Shown here in pieces: positions 7,732 to 16,906 of a stretch of 64,000 nt of DNA. The stretch lies in assembly GCA_965230625.1 (NCBI GenBank), contig CBDDLL010000001.1, positions 2,604,001 to 2,668,000 of the forward strand, given 5' to 3'. Under the pieces are notes generated by a model that was not told where the DNA came from, made no database searches, and saw nothing but the letters and a program-made list of their open reading frames with translations. The stretch's first letter is position 1. Each line of letters opens with the position of its first letter. The stretch comes from Saccharicrinis sp965230625. GTDB taxonomy: Bacteria > Bacteroidota > Bacteroidia > Bacteroidales > Marinilabiliaceae. Made by a program: the position numbers and the translations under genes.

Positions 7732-8646
7732 TTAAAAAATGGATGATTCTGTTTTTGTAGTAAATTCTTCTAAGAATTTCATACCTCGATAAGAGTTACC
7801 CTTAGTATTTAACCTGGGACTCCAAACGGCAATACTGTATTTATCTGGAAATATAGCAATTATTCCACCACCAACCCCACTTTTGCCCGGTAATCCAACG
7901 GTAAATGAAAATTCCCCCGATTCATCATAAAAACCACAAGTTTGCATAAGCGCATTAATACGTTTGGCTTTGCTCAAATTTAAAATTTGTTTTTCTTTTG
8001 CATTTTTGAAACCATCATAAGCCAAAAACAAAAACGTATTTGCCAGTTCCTGGCATGTCATTTCAAGTGAACACATGGTAAAATAAAAATCTAAAACCTT
8101 ATCAGGACTATTATTTAAATTACCAAAGGATTTAATAAAATTGCATATAGCAATATTTCTGAAACCTACTTTCTTTTCAGATTTGGCAACATCAAGATTG
8201 TAGCTGATGTTTTTATTTCCATTAATGTCTCTTATAAACTTTAAGAATTCTTTTTCTGGATTTTTAAACTCACTAACCAAAATATCAGCTATTACCATGG
8301 CACCTCCATTGTTAAAAGGATTGCGTGGTATCCCTTTATTTAGTTCTAATTGTATTAACGAATTGAATGAAGTGCCCGATGGTTCAACACCTACTCGCTG
8401 CCATATTTCTGTTCCTTTTATCTTGTATGCCAAACAGAGAGAAAGTACTTTTGAGATACTTTGAACAGAAAACTTGGTAAACCTGTCTCCAATACCATAC
8501 TCTTCATTTTTTATAGTAACTAGATGAATGCCAAAATTATCAGAGTCTACATTTTTTAACTCAGGAATGTAAGAAGCTATTCTTCCTTTATTACTTTTAG
8601 CATTTATGCCAGTGTAGATTTCATTTATTATTTCTTGGTAGGGCAT
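7732..8646 (-). CDS. glsA: Glutaminase A
   Basis: A 304-residue protein of the serine-dependent beta-lactamase-like glutaminase family, which hydrolyses glutamine to glutamate and ammonia. The catalytic S63-I-S-K66 motif (FSVQSISKV) matches Ser66/Lys69 of known GlsA proteins. Other family blocks are GVEPSGTSFNSLIQLE, GIPRNPFNNGGAM, and near the end VGLPGKSGVGGGIIAIFPDK. Length is normal and the ATG at 8646 is the only good start. The gene leads a likely two-gene unit with the DUF2284 protein. Confidence 0.93.
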   Translation of the reverse strand: MPYQEIINEIYTGINAKSNKGRIASYIPELKNVDSDNFGIHLVTIKNEEYGIGDRFTKFSVQSISKVLSLCLAYKIKGTEIWQRVGVEPSGTSFNSLIQLELNKGIPRNPFNNGGAMVIADILVSEFKNPEKEFLKFIRDINGNKNISYNLDVAKSEKKVGFRNIAICNFIKSFGNLNNSPDKVLDFYFTMCSLEMTCQELANTFLFLAYDGFKNAKEKQILNLSKAKRINALMQTCGFYDESGEFSFTVGLPGKSGVGGGIIAIFPDKYSIAVWSPRLNTKGNSYRGMKFLEEFTTKTESSIF

Positions 8647-8920
8647 ATCATTTTACACTTTATTATTCTAATTAATTGAGAAATAAAGTTAAAAGATAAG
8701 CTCAATAGTTTTTATGAGAATAGTCGGGTATTTATTTCTTGATACAGATATAAGTTTGTTATTTTATTATATTTTATTCAAACATAATGGGTTACTGTTT
8801 GTGTTTATTGAATATCAAATAGTTGATATTGGATTGTATGTAAATCACTCTAGTGATAAAAAAATAATGAACTGTTGTACAGCTTTCCAACAAAAGCAAT
8901 CGACTCAATACCGGTGTAAG

Positions 8921-8954
8921 AAGTATAAAGGAGGATCTGAATTTCTAATCCTCC
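8921..8954 (-). terminator. Terminator overlapping the end of the TerB-like gene
   Basis: On the reverse strand GGAGGAT (complement of 8948-8954) pairs with ATCCTCC (complement of 8930-8936) and is followed by TTTATACTT. The hairpin includes the stop codon of the gene. The rest of 8647-8944 shows only an unconvincing 86-codon frame. Confidence 0.5.
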
Positions 8955-9343
8955 AGATCACTTTTAAAAGTTAATAATTTCTCTGCATCATTTTGGAATC
9001 TGGCCAATAAATCTTTAGAAAATGAACTAATAATTTTTGATTCATTTTTATCAACACCACCGGCAGCTTCTGCAATAATTTGCATAGCATCTATAAACTC
9101 CTGATATTGCGGTGCAGGTCCATAACCATGACAAAAGTTAATCACCTTGTTGTAGATTTCTTCAACTGATGAATCTTTATTTTCTTCATATTCAAACGAC
9201 CACATTATTTCTTTTTGTGATGCATGGTTTTGCAATAGTTTTTTTAAGGCTTCTTTTTCTTCATTTTGTATTACTCCATCAGCCATGGCTACAGTGTAAA
9301 GTAATTCTCCCATTACTTCGTATAATTTTTCAATAGGTTGCAT
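8945..9343 (-). CDS. TerB-like (tellurite resistance family) protein
   Basis: A 132-residue helical protein with two acidic TerB-type turns, MADGVIQNEEK (about 20-30) and AGGVDKNESKII (about 94-105), each preceding a helix. TerB domains bind divalent metal and occur both in tellurite-resistance operons and as stand-alone proteins. No other ter gene is nearby, so tellurite resistance should not be assumed. It borders the decayed accessory patch to its right. Confidence 0.72.
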   Translation of the reverse strand: MQPIEKLYEVMGELLYTVAMADGVIQNEEKEALKKLLQNHASQKEIMWSFEYEENKDSSVEEIYNKVINFCHGYGPAPQYQEFIDAMQIIAEAAGGVDKNESKIISSFSKDLLARFQNDAEKLLTFKSDLED

Positions 9344-9608
9344 CTTTTATCTTTTTAGTATTTCAATTATTGGTTTAAATATACAATAGGATTTAGAAAA
9401 ACCATCTTTTTCCACCCTTGTATATCATTATCAATCCTCCATGGGTATGGAAAAATAGAGAAAATAGAATAGTGTAGGTGAGGAGGTGTAGTTTTTACAT
9501 TTCCTGTATTTTCTACAGGACCAGTAATTTGTCCTTTTTTAATGAGGTATGCATACCGTTATTACGCCCAAAGATCTATCGCTAATTTGTTAAACCGAAA
9601 CCAGTTTA

Positions 9609-9684
9609 AGAAGAGCCTTATGTGAGAAATCTGCTAGTATAGATCTGTGAGGCAGCATCAATGTAACAAGCCGCACTACTCGGA
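9609..9684 (+). mobile_element. Probable degraded 3' end of a group II intron (domains V-VI)
   Basis: The segment AGAGCCTTATGTGAGAAA at 9612-9629, then GATCTGTGAGGCAGC, then AAGCCGCACTACTCGG resembles in order the domain V start (GAGCCGTATG), the GGTTCTGTGAG end of domain V, and the domain VI end (CTACTCGA/T) of bacterial group II introns. The domain V pairing is clearly damaged (AGATCT where GGTTC is expected), and no reverse-transcriptase frame is intact upstream. I read it as a relic; the match is from memory of the motif and not from an alignment. The rest of the gene-free stretch 9344-10028 shows nothing else recognisable. Confidence 0.38.
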
Positions 9685-10028
9685 ATATTATTGGGATATT
9701 GGTAATAATAGTATTTATTGATAATTTGGTGAGTTTATCAGTAGCAATAATAATACTTTAATATTATATGAGTATGCTGATGATGTAGATTAATAGTTTC
9801 TATTTTGCTAATAAAAGTTTAATTTACTGTAAAATACATGCAAAATATATATAAGGTTAAAATGTATGTTTTGATTGAATATAATTTTTCTCGATATTGT
9901 ATTAATATTTTAGTAATAAAGAGCTCTAGAACTAATTAATCAACTATTTATTTAAATACTAACATTAACCAAATTAATCTAACTATGAGAAAGACTTAAA
10001 CTTACCACAGAAAATTTACCCTAATTAA

Positions 10029-10200
10029 AATATCAATAGGAGATACAATTCAAAAAAAAGTTTATCAGATATACAACCTTATGTAGATAAGGTATTACAA
10101 AATGGTACTTAGAAGACAACAGTTACTTTAAGAGGAAAGAGGGGAAACGTGATAGGGGAGAAACTAGAGTTAATACAGAATGTTGGTAGTTATAAGATAT
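10029..10200 (+). pseudogene. Broken ORF fragment before the TPR gene
   Basis: One frame reads R-R-Y-N-S-K-K-S-L-S-D-I-Q-P-Y-V-D-K-V-L-Q-N-G-T, then a TAG at 10110, and then continues KTTVTLRGKRGNVIGEKLEL up to the TPR gene start. The composition looks like real protein sequence interrupted by a stop and without a start codon. Position just before a TPR gene and a lipoprotein gene would suit the end of a toxin or surface protein whose immunity genes follow, but that is a guess. Confidence 0.28.
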
Positions 10201-10618
10201 GGATAATACATTTGAAAAAGGAGAAGAGTTGTATAATATTGGATGTTTTGAAAAATCATTTCAGATATTTAAAGATATTTTTGAAAATAGCAAGGCTACA
10301 TCAATAGAAAAATCAGATGTTCTGAATATGATTGGAGTTCTGCTAAAGTCAGATCCTAGTCTATCCATTGATAACGAGTTTGAAGAGAGTGTAGCTTGTT
10401 TTAAGGAGGCAATTCAACTTAATCCAAAAAATCTGGGAGCATTACTTAGTATAATAGAGGATTTCGGAAACTCTTTTGACCAACATAGAGATTTTGAGCT
10501 ATTTAATCTAGCTTATGATAACTTGAAGAAATTGATAAATGAATTATCTGATTCAAATATTAAAATGATAGAAAAGAAGTATTCATTGTTTTTAAGCATG
10601 CGAAGAAATTTAACTTAA
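10199..10618 (+). CDS. Tetratricopeptide-like protein
   Basis: A 139-residue soluble, acidic, helical protein. It has two TPR-like pairs: residues 4-25 (FEKGEELYNIGCFEKSFQIF) and about 58-80 (EFEESVACFKEAIQLNPKNLGALLSII), the latter with the usual A--LNP-N pattern. Its TAA overlaps the ATG of the next gene (TAATG at 10616-10620), so the pair is probably translationally coupled. It could be an immunity or chaperone protein of a lost toxin locus; nothing in the sequence proves this. Confidence 0.5.
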   Translation: MDNTFEKGEELYNIGCFEKSFQIFKDIFENSKATSIEKSDVLNMIGVLLKSDPSLSIDNEFEESVACFKEAIQLNPKNLGALLSIIEDFGNSFDQHRDFELFNLAYDNLKKLINELSDSNIKMIEKKYSLFLSMRRNLT

Positions 10619-10994
10619 TGAAAAAGTATTTGTTATTAGCTATTTTATTTATTCTTATTAGTTCTTGTTTTGATAAACAACAGGAAGATAAAGAATTTAA
10701 GGAATGGTATTTTGGAAAAGTTAAATCATTGATAAACATTACCAGAATAAATTCTATAGTCAAGAATTCGTAGATTCATGCGTAGAATTAATTTGCATTA
10801 CAGATATAATGATTAATGCAGAAGTAGAAAGATATTCGGATTATCTAGATTCTCCTGATTCCCTTATATATCCAGAGTCTATTTATTTAAAGGATAGAAA
10901 AAAACTATTAAGATGGTATGGTAAAAATAAATATAAATATAACTTAGCTAAAGTTGATAGTTTGCTCTCGTTGATACCTGGATACAAAAAATAG
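10618..10994 (+). pseudogene. Frameshifted small lipoprotein gene
   Basis: From ATG 10618 the frame gives MKKYLLLAILFILISSC, a clear lipoprotein signal, and then EDKEFKEWYFGKVKSLI before ending at a TAG at 10771. In the third frame an open stretch begins around 10725 with DKHYQNKFYSQEFVDSC and continues for about 90 codons to the TAG at 10992-10994, ending SLLSLIPGYKK. The two halves join smoothly if one base is gained or lost near 10725-10740, giving one lipoprotein of about 125 residues. I know no family for it. A sequencing error would look the same as a true mutation. Confidence 0.55.
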
Positions 10995-11109
10995 TTTTTC
11001 TTACCTATGAAGTCACAAGCTTTTTTTGAACAATTTTAAACAGCCCTCAAACTGCATTTTTTATAAAGTTGTACCTAATCCCTTCCTTATGGGGAGGTTA
11101 GAAGGGGTT

Positions 11110-11589
11110 CTATGTTAAAAATACAATTAAACTATCCTGTTCAATTTTAGTGTTAAATTGTTTCAAAGCTTTTTTCGCTGGCCCCTTAATAACAGCTCCA
11201 TCCAATTTAAAAACGGAATGTCCAAAACTACTACATTGCAGATTTCTTTCTGTATGATTGTAATTTAATTCTTTTCCTCCGTGAGTGCAACTATCCTTAA
11301 AAACTTTATATTTACTTTTATCAATATGTACAATAATTAGTTTTAGGTCCTTTTTACTGTCTTTAGTAGAAATTTTAAGTTTAGCAGCTTCACCAATTGG
11401 TAATACATGTTCTTGTTTTAGCGAAACGAGTAATTGTTTGTTTTTTAATTGGTATGCTTCATTGGGTAATTCTTGAGTTTCAGAAATTCCTTTAACCATG
11501 CTGCAGCTATTAAGTGTAGCAACACCTATGCAAGTATATGCACTTGTGATTAGGGCTTTCTTTACAAAGTCTCTTCTGTTAGTTTTCAT
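11110..11589 (-). CDS. Exported Rieske-type [2Fe-2S] protein
   Basis: A 159-residue protein with a twin-arginine signal (NRRDFVKKAL) and a following lipobox-like LNSC, so it is probably exported folded and perhaps lipid-anchored. The Rieske cluster motifs are C-T-H (DSCTHGGKEL) and, 18 residues on, C-S-S-F-G-H-S. The second motif has four residues between Cys and His, where the usual spacing is two. Rieske domains carry out one-electron transfer; no partner enzyme is adjacent. Another reading is a non-respiratory Bacteroidota Rieske subgroup with this spacing. Confidence 0.8.
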   Translation of the reverse strand: MKTNRRDFVKKALITSAYTCIGVATLNSCSMVKGISETQELPNEAYQLKNKQLLVSLKQEHVLPIGEAAKLKISTKDSKKDLKLIIVHIDKSKYKVFKDSCTHGGKELNYNHTERNLQCSSFGHSVFKLDGAVIKGPAKKALKQFNTKIEQDSLIVFLT

Positions 11590-11710
11590 AAGTTTATTCT
11601 ATTTGGGTTAATATTAAAGTTGTAATAAAATTAACAATATTTAAAACTTTGTAAGCTTAAATAATAGAAACTTAATTTTAAGAAATAATGAAGCTATGGT
11701 ATGATGAAAT

Positions 11711-11740
11711 AAAAAGAGCTTAAGATTATTCTTAAGCCCT
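11711..11740 (-). terminator. Terminator after the outer-membrane barrel gene
   Basis: GCTTAAGA (11718-11725) and TCTTAAGC (11730-11737) form an 8-bp stem with a TTAT loop. On the reverse strand it is followed by TCTTTTTATTT. It ends the gene that stops at 11769. Confidence 0.65.
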
Positions 11741-11768
11741 TTAATAATTTGTAAGATTTATTTATTGT

Positions 11769-12404
11769 TTACAATAAAATAATTATTCCCCATTGTATAT
11801 CGGAAGTACTTAGGTCAAATCCAAATCGATTAAATTTTAAATCATCCGAACCAGTTGAACCAGATTCTCCATTAACATAACTTAAGCTTCCAATATTAGT
11901 ATACATTACAAATTTCTCAGTGAGAGAATAGGTAAATCCAGGTCTTAAGTTGATTGAGAAACTATTATGATGATATTTTGAGTTGTCCGTATTTTCTTTA
12001 TGTTCTCTTTTTGTTTCGGTTTTATTATATGCAGCACCAAATCTTGAGTGGAAGGCTAATTTCTTTCCAATAGGAAAATATCTTTTTATATAAGGTGAGA
12101 TGCTATAGTCATTTCTTTTATCGTTATAAGAGTAACTATCTTGTTCACTATTGCTGTAAGAGTATCCAAGTGAAACACCTAATTCAAGATTATTATTAAT
12201 CATATACCCTAATTTGGGGTAAAATCCAATATTATTGGTTGTCCCGTCATTGTTATTCTTTTTATTGTTATAAGTACTAAATGAGAGTGAACCTCCCGTT
12301 AACCATGTTCCTTGAGGAATAGCGAATTTTTCTTTTTTTTCTTGACTATATCCATATAAAATGGAAGTAAGAGCAAGAAATAAAGTAATGATAATTTTCT
12401 GCAT
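11769..12404 (-). CDS. Outer-membrane beta-barrel protein
   Basis: A 211-residue protein with a Sec signal peptide (MQKIIITLFLALTSILYGYSQ) and then alternating polar/aromatic strands such as GGSLSFSTYN, LELGVSLGYSYSN, FHSRFGAAYN and WGIIILL at the very C-terminus. This is the pattern of a small barrel of about 8 strands (OmpX/OmpW-like porin family). The runs of Asn, Lys and Asp fall where loops would be. No function can be assigned; it is transcribed alone. Confidence 0.72.
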   Translation of the reverse strand: MQKIIITLFLALTSILYGYSQEKKEKFAIPQGTWLTGGSLSFSTYNNKKNNNDGTTNNIGFYPKLGYMINNNLELGVSLGYSYSNSEQDSYSYNDKRNDYSISPYIKRYFPIGKKLAFHSRFGAAYNKTETKREHKENTDNSKYHHNSFSINLRPGFTYSLTEKFVMYTNIGSLSYVNGESGSTGSDDLKFNRFGFDLSTSDIQWGIIILL

Positions 12405-12578
12405 TTTTAATAAGTTAAATTAATAATAAATAATATTAAATAAAGCATAACGTTATACATATAATATTGCATGTGTAATCAATTATTAGGCCAAAGCATA
12501 TCAATTCCGTATTATACTATTGGATTATTTTCTTTTTAGTAAAAGCATTATCTTCGAATCTTCTAAATAGCTTAACCA

Positions 12579-14477
12579 TTGCAGAAATATATAAACATAC
12601 TTAGGAAATATTGGGGATTTGAGAATTTTAGACCAATGCAAGACCAAATAGTCGAGTCAATTGGTAAGGGAATAGATACTTTAGGTTTACTACCAACAGG
12701 AGGAGGGAAATCCATAACTTTTCAGGTACCAGCATTGGCTATGGATGGAGTTTGTCTTGTGGTTACACCTTTAGTTGCACTTATGAAGGATCAGGTTGCT
12801 AATTTACGCAAAAAAAAGATTAAAGCTGTTGCTGTATATTCGGGTCTTTCAAGAGAAGAGATAAACATAGCTTATGATAATTGCATATTTGGTGACTATA
12901 AATTTTTGTACTTGTCACCTGAGCGACTATCAACTCCATTATTTCTAGAAAAGTTAGATTATTTTAAAGTGAGCATGATAGTGGTTGATGAAGCACACTG
13001 TATTAGCCAATGGGGATACGACTTTAGACCATCATATTTAAAAATTGCTGATTTACGTAGAGAAATACCTGACACTCCAGTATTGGCTTTAACAGCAACT
13101 GCTACACCTCAAATTGTAGATGATATTCAGCAACGTTTGTTGTTTCCTCGGAAAAATGTAGTTAAAAAGAGTTTTGAAAGGGAAAACCTCGCATATATTG
13201 TTAGAGAGACGGAAGATAAATTAAACCAGCTTGTTAAAATAGTAAAGTCCATAAATGGTTGCACTGTTGTATTTGTTCGAAACCGAAAGAAAACAAAAGA
13301 ATATGCTTTGTGGTTGAGAGAGAATGGAATTATGGCGCATAATTATCATGCTGGACTTACAAATGAATCAAAGGATAAGCGTCAGAAAGAATGGATGAAC
13401 GATGAAGTTCAGGTGATGGTTTGTACCAATGCCTTTGGAATGGGTATTGATAAGCCAGATGTTCGTTTGGTGGTACATATGGATGCGCCAGATTCCATTG
13501 AAGCGTATTTTCAAGAGGCAGGAAGAGCAGGAAGGGATGGTAAAAAAGCATATGCCGTGATGTTGTGGCAATCAGCAGATAAAACTAGATTAAAGAAAAA
13601 TGTGACAGTATCATTCCCGGAGAAAGAAGTTATGTTTAGAGTGTATAATGCTTTGGGTAATTTTTTTCAATTAGCAGTTGGTCATGGAGAAGAAATGGTT
13701 TACGACTTTAATATTGTTCAGTTTTGTAAAGCATATCATTTTAATTTACTTACCGTTTTTAATAGTTTAAAAATTTTACAAAGAGCTGAGTATATAGAAT
13801 ATAGTGAAGAGGAAAATTTACCTTCCAGAGTTCATTTTATAGCCCAGAAAATGGAATTATATAATTTTCAGGTAAAAAATGAAGAGTTTAATTCTTTTAT
13901 AAAGTTACTGTTGAGGTCATATACTGGTTTCTTTACCGAGTACGTAATCATTAATGAAGAAATGTTGGCGCAAAGAGCAAATGTTTCGGTTGACATTGTA
14001 TATAAATACTTAAATAAACTCGATCATCTAAAGATTATTCACTATATCCCTAGAAAAAAAACACCATTAATTCAATATATTAAGCCTAGAGAAGAAATTA
14101 GATACTTGAAATTACCTCATGAAGTATATAGAGATAGAAAAAAACAATATGAACAAAGAGTAAAAGCTGTTATAAACTATTGCGAATATACTCATGCTTG
14201 TCGTAGTCGAATTTTGTTACAGTATTTTGGTCAAAAAAACGCAGAGGACTGTGGGCAATGTGATATTTGTATAGAAAAAAAGAAAAGAGGCTTAAGTAGT
14301 AAGCGGGGTGTTGAAATTGAAAGACAGTTGCAAGAAGTTTTGTCTTCACCAAAGCAATACCAAGAAATAGAGAGCCATTTAGGAATACCTGAGAAGCAAT
14401 GGCTCAATATTTTCAATTGGTTAGCCGATAATCAAATTATTTATTTGAATGATGAAGGTTTATGGCAATCTAAATAG
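12579..14477 (+). CDS. ATP-dependent DNA helicase RecQ family
   Basis: A 632-residue RecQ helicase that unwinds DNA 3'-5' in recombination and repair. It opens with TTG at 12579; the next ATG would cut off the Q-motif helix (YWGFENFRPMQ), so TTG is preferred. Motifs: LLPTGGGKS (38-45), DEAH 137-140 followed by CISQWGYDFRPSY, TATATP, then FGMGIDKPDVR and QEAGRAGRDG. A C-terminal zinc module (C-R-S-R...CGQCDIC) and RQC region are present; a classical HRDC domain is not. A TATCTTCG element at 12549-12556 may be the -7 box. Confidence 0.9.
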   Translation: MQKYINILRKYWGFENFRPMQDQIVESIGKGIDTLGLLPTGGGKSITFQVPALAMDGVCLVVTPLVALMKDQVANLRKKKIKAVAVYSGLSREEINIAYDNCIFGDYKFLYLSPERLSTPLFLEKLDYFKVSMIVVDEAHCISQWGYDFRPSYLKIADLRREIPDTPVLALTATATPQIVDDIQQRLLFPRKNVVKKSFERENLAYIVRETEDKLNQLVKIVKSINGCTVVFVRNRKKTKEYALWLRENGIMAHNYHAGLTNESKDKRQKEWMNDEVQVMVCTNAFGMGIDKPDVRLVVHMDAPDSIEAYFQEAGRAGRDGKKAYAVMLWQSADKTRLKKNVTVSFPEKEVMFRVYNALGNFFQLAVGHGEEMVYDFNIVQFCKAYHFNLLTVFNSLKILQRAEYIEYSEEENLPSRVHFIAQKMELYNFQVKNEEFNSFIKLLLRSYTGFFTEYVIINEEMLAQRANVSVDIVYKYLNKLDHLKIIHYIPRKKTPLIQYIKPREEIRYLKLPHEVYRDRKKQYEQRVKAVINYCEYTHACRSRILLQYFGQKNAEDCGQCDICIEKKKRGLSSKRGVEIERQLQEVLSSPKQYQEIESHLGIPEKQWLNIFNWLADNQIIYLNDEGLWQSK

Positions 14478-14495
14478 GTTTATTATGTTATTTGA

Positions 14496-15320
14496 TTACT
14501 CAGCAGTTTCAGCCTTTGACGCTTCTACAATTACATATAACGTTAAGCCAACAACAACAGCAGCGCCTATCATAAAATTTCCAAAGCCTGTAGTTTTACT
14601 TACGTAATATGTGTCTTTCGAATTTTTTACTTGCCCTGATGCACTTCTAAAAACACTGGAAACCCAGAACTCGTCGTCAACACAATGTTTAGTGTTAAAA
14701 TTTGAATCGTCGGAATAGGTAATAAAGCTTCTAAACTTAAATGGTGATGAGCCATGACTAAAATTATATTTTTTTACATTAATTGGTTCAGTCGTGTAAG
14801 CAGTTATAGGTGTACGTTCCTGTGATTCAGCTTGAGTAATATCAATAAATGAGCTTTTTAAGGTTAAGTGATCAATGGTTAATTGTGATTTTGCAGGTAT
14901 AACGCTTGTGTTAAATGAGTTAAGAGAACGGCTATTGACTCTACCATATCCATTATTTACTATAGTTGTATTTGAATTATTATTAACATCAGTATAAACT
15001 TCAAAGTCGTCATAAGTATTTGAGACGCCAGCACTATTATTAATAGGTTTGGTTTCTCCGTTAACGACAACGGCTGATTGAGGCCAATTAATATAAATAG
15101 GCTTATCAAGTTTGTTAAAAATGTCAATAACAAAGGGACAATCCATTCCAGAAAATGAGTAAACAATTTGAACTGTATCATTTTCAAAAAAGAAATCGTT
15201 ATACTGTGATTTTGGAAGGGAGCTACTCAAAGTTGCATATTGATACGCTGTGCATGAACTAAAAAATATTGCAAAGCAAATTGGCAATAGATAAAAAGAG
15301 TGGCGTAAAGATGTTTTCAT
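14496..15320 (-). CDS. Hypothetical lipoprotein with C-terminal hydrophobic segment
   Basis: I start at ATG 15320 and not at the longer frame start 15374, because MKTSLRHSFYLLPICFAIFFSSC is a full lipoprotein signal. The 274-residue product has a beta-rich middle that mentions no known motif (FSGMDCPFVIDIFNKLDKPIYINW reads like an immunoglobulin-type strand pair) and a glycine-rich hydrophobic stretch near the end (FGNFMIGAAVVVGLTLYVIVEA). It converges with recQ with only 18 bases between them. Function unknown. Confidence 0.65.
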   Translation of the reverse strand: MKTSLRHSFYLLPICFAIFFSSCTAYQYATLSSSLPKSQYNDFFFENDTVQIVYSFSGMDCPFVIDIFNKLDKPIYINWPQSAVVVNGETKPINNSAGVSNTYDDFEVYTDVNNNSNTTIVNNGYGRVNSRSLNSFNTSVIPAKSQLTIDHLTLKSSFIDITQAESQERTPITAYTTEPINVKKYNFSHGSSPFKFRSFITYSDDSNFNTKHCVDDEFWVSSVFRSASGQVKNSKDTYYVSKTTGFGNFMIGAAVVVGLTLYVIVEASKAETAE

Positions 15321-15595
15321 ACTAAGTTTTTTAGAGGTTGTTATTAAGAATGGTTTGCGGAAATCAATTTCCATGCCAATAAAATATTATGATTAAAAAA
15401 GTAACCGGTAATTTATTGTTCGTCTTACTATAATGATAGTTCGCGTCTTTTTTCGGTATAATTTGTTAATTTTGCCCATCTATTTCATCTAAATTATATA
15501 ATTCATATGCGATTGTTCATGATTTTTTTAGATGATTATCTATCATAATGAAGTTTTGTTCATTTTTGATATTTTTTACAAATACATATTTGGAT

Positions 15596-16219
15596 ATGGA
15601 GGAAGAAATTAATCATATAGTATATTCTAAAAACGTTGTAGAGTTTGTAACAGTTGGTAATGAATATTGTAATCAACTTGAAAATGTACAAGAACTCACA
15701 GTAAAGCAACTATTTACTATTATGACTCGTATACTACCTTTAATGTATTTAAAGGCTGTAGTTTTACAGAAGCCCGAATATGCATTAGAAGAGAGTATTG
15801 AGAAAACTGTAAAGGAAGAAGATTATATTAGAGTTCAACATACACTTTTAAATATATTAGGAGAGTATGATGATTTTTTAGAGGTGTTTGTTCCTGAAAA
15901 CGAACAGGAACTAGATAATGTAGCTCAAAGTATATCAGAAAATCTCACAGATATATATCAGGATGTGAAGGATTTTTTGTTTGCGTATAAAATTGGTGTT
16001 ACCGAAATAATGAATGATGCATTGGTGGAACTAATTAATTCATTCGAACTTTATTGGGGGCAAAAGCTTGTTAATGTTCTGCGAGCATGTCATAAAGTTC
16101 TTTTTAGTGGTACTGATTTAGAGAATAATTCGGAATTTTCACAAGAAGAAAGTAATAGTAATATTACAAATGAGTTCTTTAATAGATTTCAAGAACAATG
16201 GCAGCAAGGTGACGAATAA
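15596..16219 (+). CDS. DUF5063 family protein
   Basis: A 207-residue acidic helical protein starting MEEEINHIVYSKNVVEFVTVGNEYC, the usual start for this Bacteroidota family; a longer frame from 15548 would add a hydrophobic leader that family members lack. It is cytoplasmic and of unknown function. Its 3' end overlaps the exonuclease gene by 50 bases, and the order DUF5063, 3'-5' exonuclease, RlmI-like methyltransferase suggests one transcript with an RNA-related role. Confidence 0.75.
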   Translation: MEEEINHIVYSKNVVEFVTVGNEYCNQLENVQELTVKQLFTIMTRILPLMYLKAVVLQKPEYALEESIEKTVKEEDYIRVQHTLLNILGEYDDFLEVFVPENEQELDNVAQSISENLTDIYQDVKDFLFAYKIGVTEIMNDALVELINSFELYWGQKLVNVLRACHKVLFSGTDLENNSEFSQEESNSNITNEFFNRFQEQWQQGDE

Positions 16220-16856
16220 ACTAAAGAAAGAAGTTTTGATTAAAAACACAATTAGCAACGAGGCTCTTAACGACTTACCTCTTCAACACTATACTGGTAA
16301 AATAGTAGTAGTTGAAGACTCTGAAGGAATATCACAGTTACTAAACGAAATTAATGGTGAAAAGATACTTGGTTTTGATACGGAAACGCGTCCGTCTTTT
16401 AAGAAAGGTAAAACAAATCAAGTTTCATTAATACAATTAACTACCGAAAGATTAACGTATTTAATACGTACTAATAAAACAGGAATAACTCAGGAACTTA
16501 AGTTTTTTTTAAGTAATGAGGAAATAATAAAAGTAGGTGTTGGTATTAGAGATGATATTAGAGGACTTCAAAGATTGACCGAATTTACTCCGGGAGGATT
16601 TGTTGAAATTCAATCTTTAGCCATAGAAAAAGGTTTAAAAGATTTCTCATTGAAAAAGTTGGCTGGAATTCTTTTACAATTTAGAGTTTCAAAACGACAA
16701 CGATTATCTAATTGGGAAGCAGACATCTTAACGCATGGACAGATGGTTTATGCAGCAACAGATTCTTGGGTAGCTTTAGAATTGTTTAAAAGACTAAAAG
16801 CTTTAGATTCGAGTCAGATTATCGATGTTGAAAAAACTGAGGTTCCAGAAAGTTAA
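16170..16856 (+). CDS. DEDDy 3'-5' exonuclease (RNase D/WRN-like)
   Basis: A 228-residue single-domain exonuclease. DEDDy residues are visible: GFDTETRP (Exo I), GVGIRDDIRGL (Exo II) and MVYAATDSWVALELF (Exo III, with Tyr and Asp four residues apart). Proteins of this fold trim RNA or DNA 3' ends with two metal ions. It lacks the HRDC domains of full RNase D. The gene overlaps the end of DUF5063 by 50 bases in another frame and leads into the RlmI-like gene after 50 bases. Confidence 0.85.
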   Translation: MSSLIDFKNNGSKVTNKLKKEVLIKNTISNEALNDLPLQHYTGKIVVVEDSEGISQLLNEINGEKILGFDTETRPSFKKGKTNQVSLIQLTTERLTYLIRTNKTGITQELKFFLSNEEIIKVGVGIRDDIRGLQRLTEFTPGGFVEIQSLAIEKGLKDFSLKKLAGILLQFRVSKRQRLSNWEADILTHGQMVYAATDSWVALELFKRLKALDSSQIIDVEKTEVPES

Positions 16857-16906
16857 AAGTTGGGAAGTTTGCTATTTATTAAAACGAAAAAAGTAATAAA
16901 TATTTC

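Noticed and set aside
8714..8974. An 86-codon plus-strand frame between glsA and the TerB-like gene.
   Set aside because: Its end overlaps the TerB-like gene and its terminator, the composition is low-grade and no domain is seen.
11040..11109. CCCTTC...GAAGGG inverted repeat between the frameshifted lipoprotein and the Rieske gene.
   Set aside because: Short and imperfect, no T-run; may be a weak terminator or chance, so not listed.
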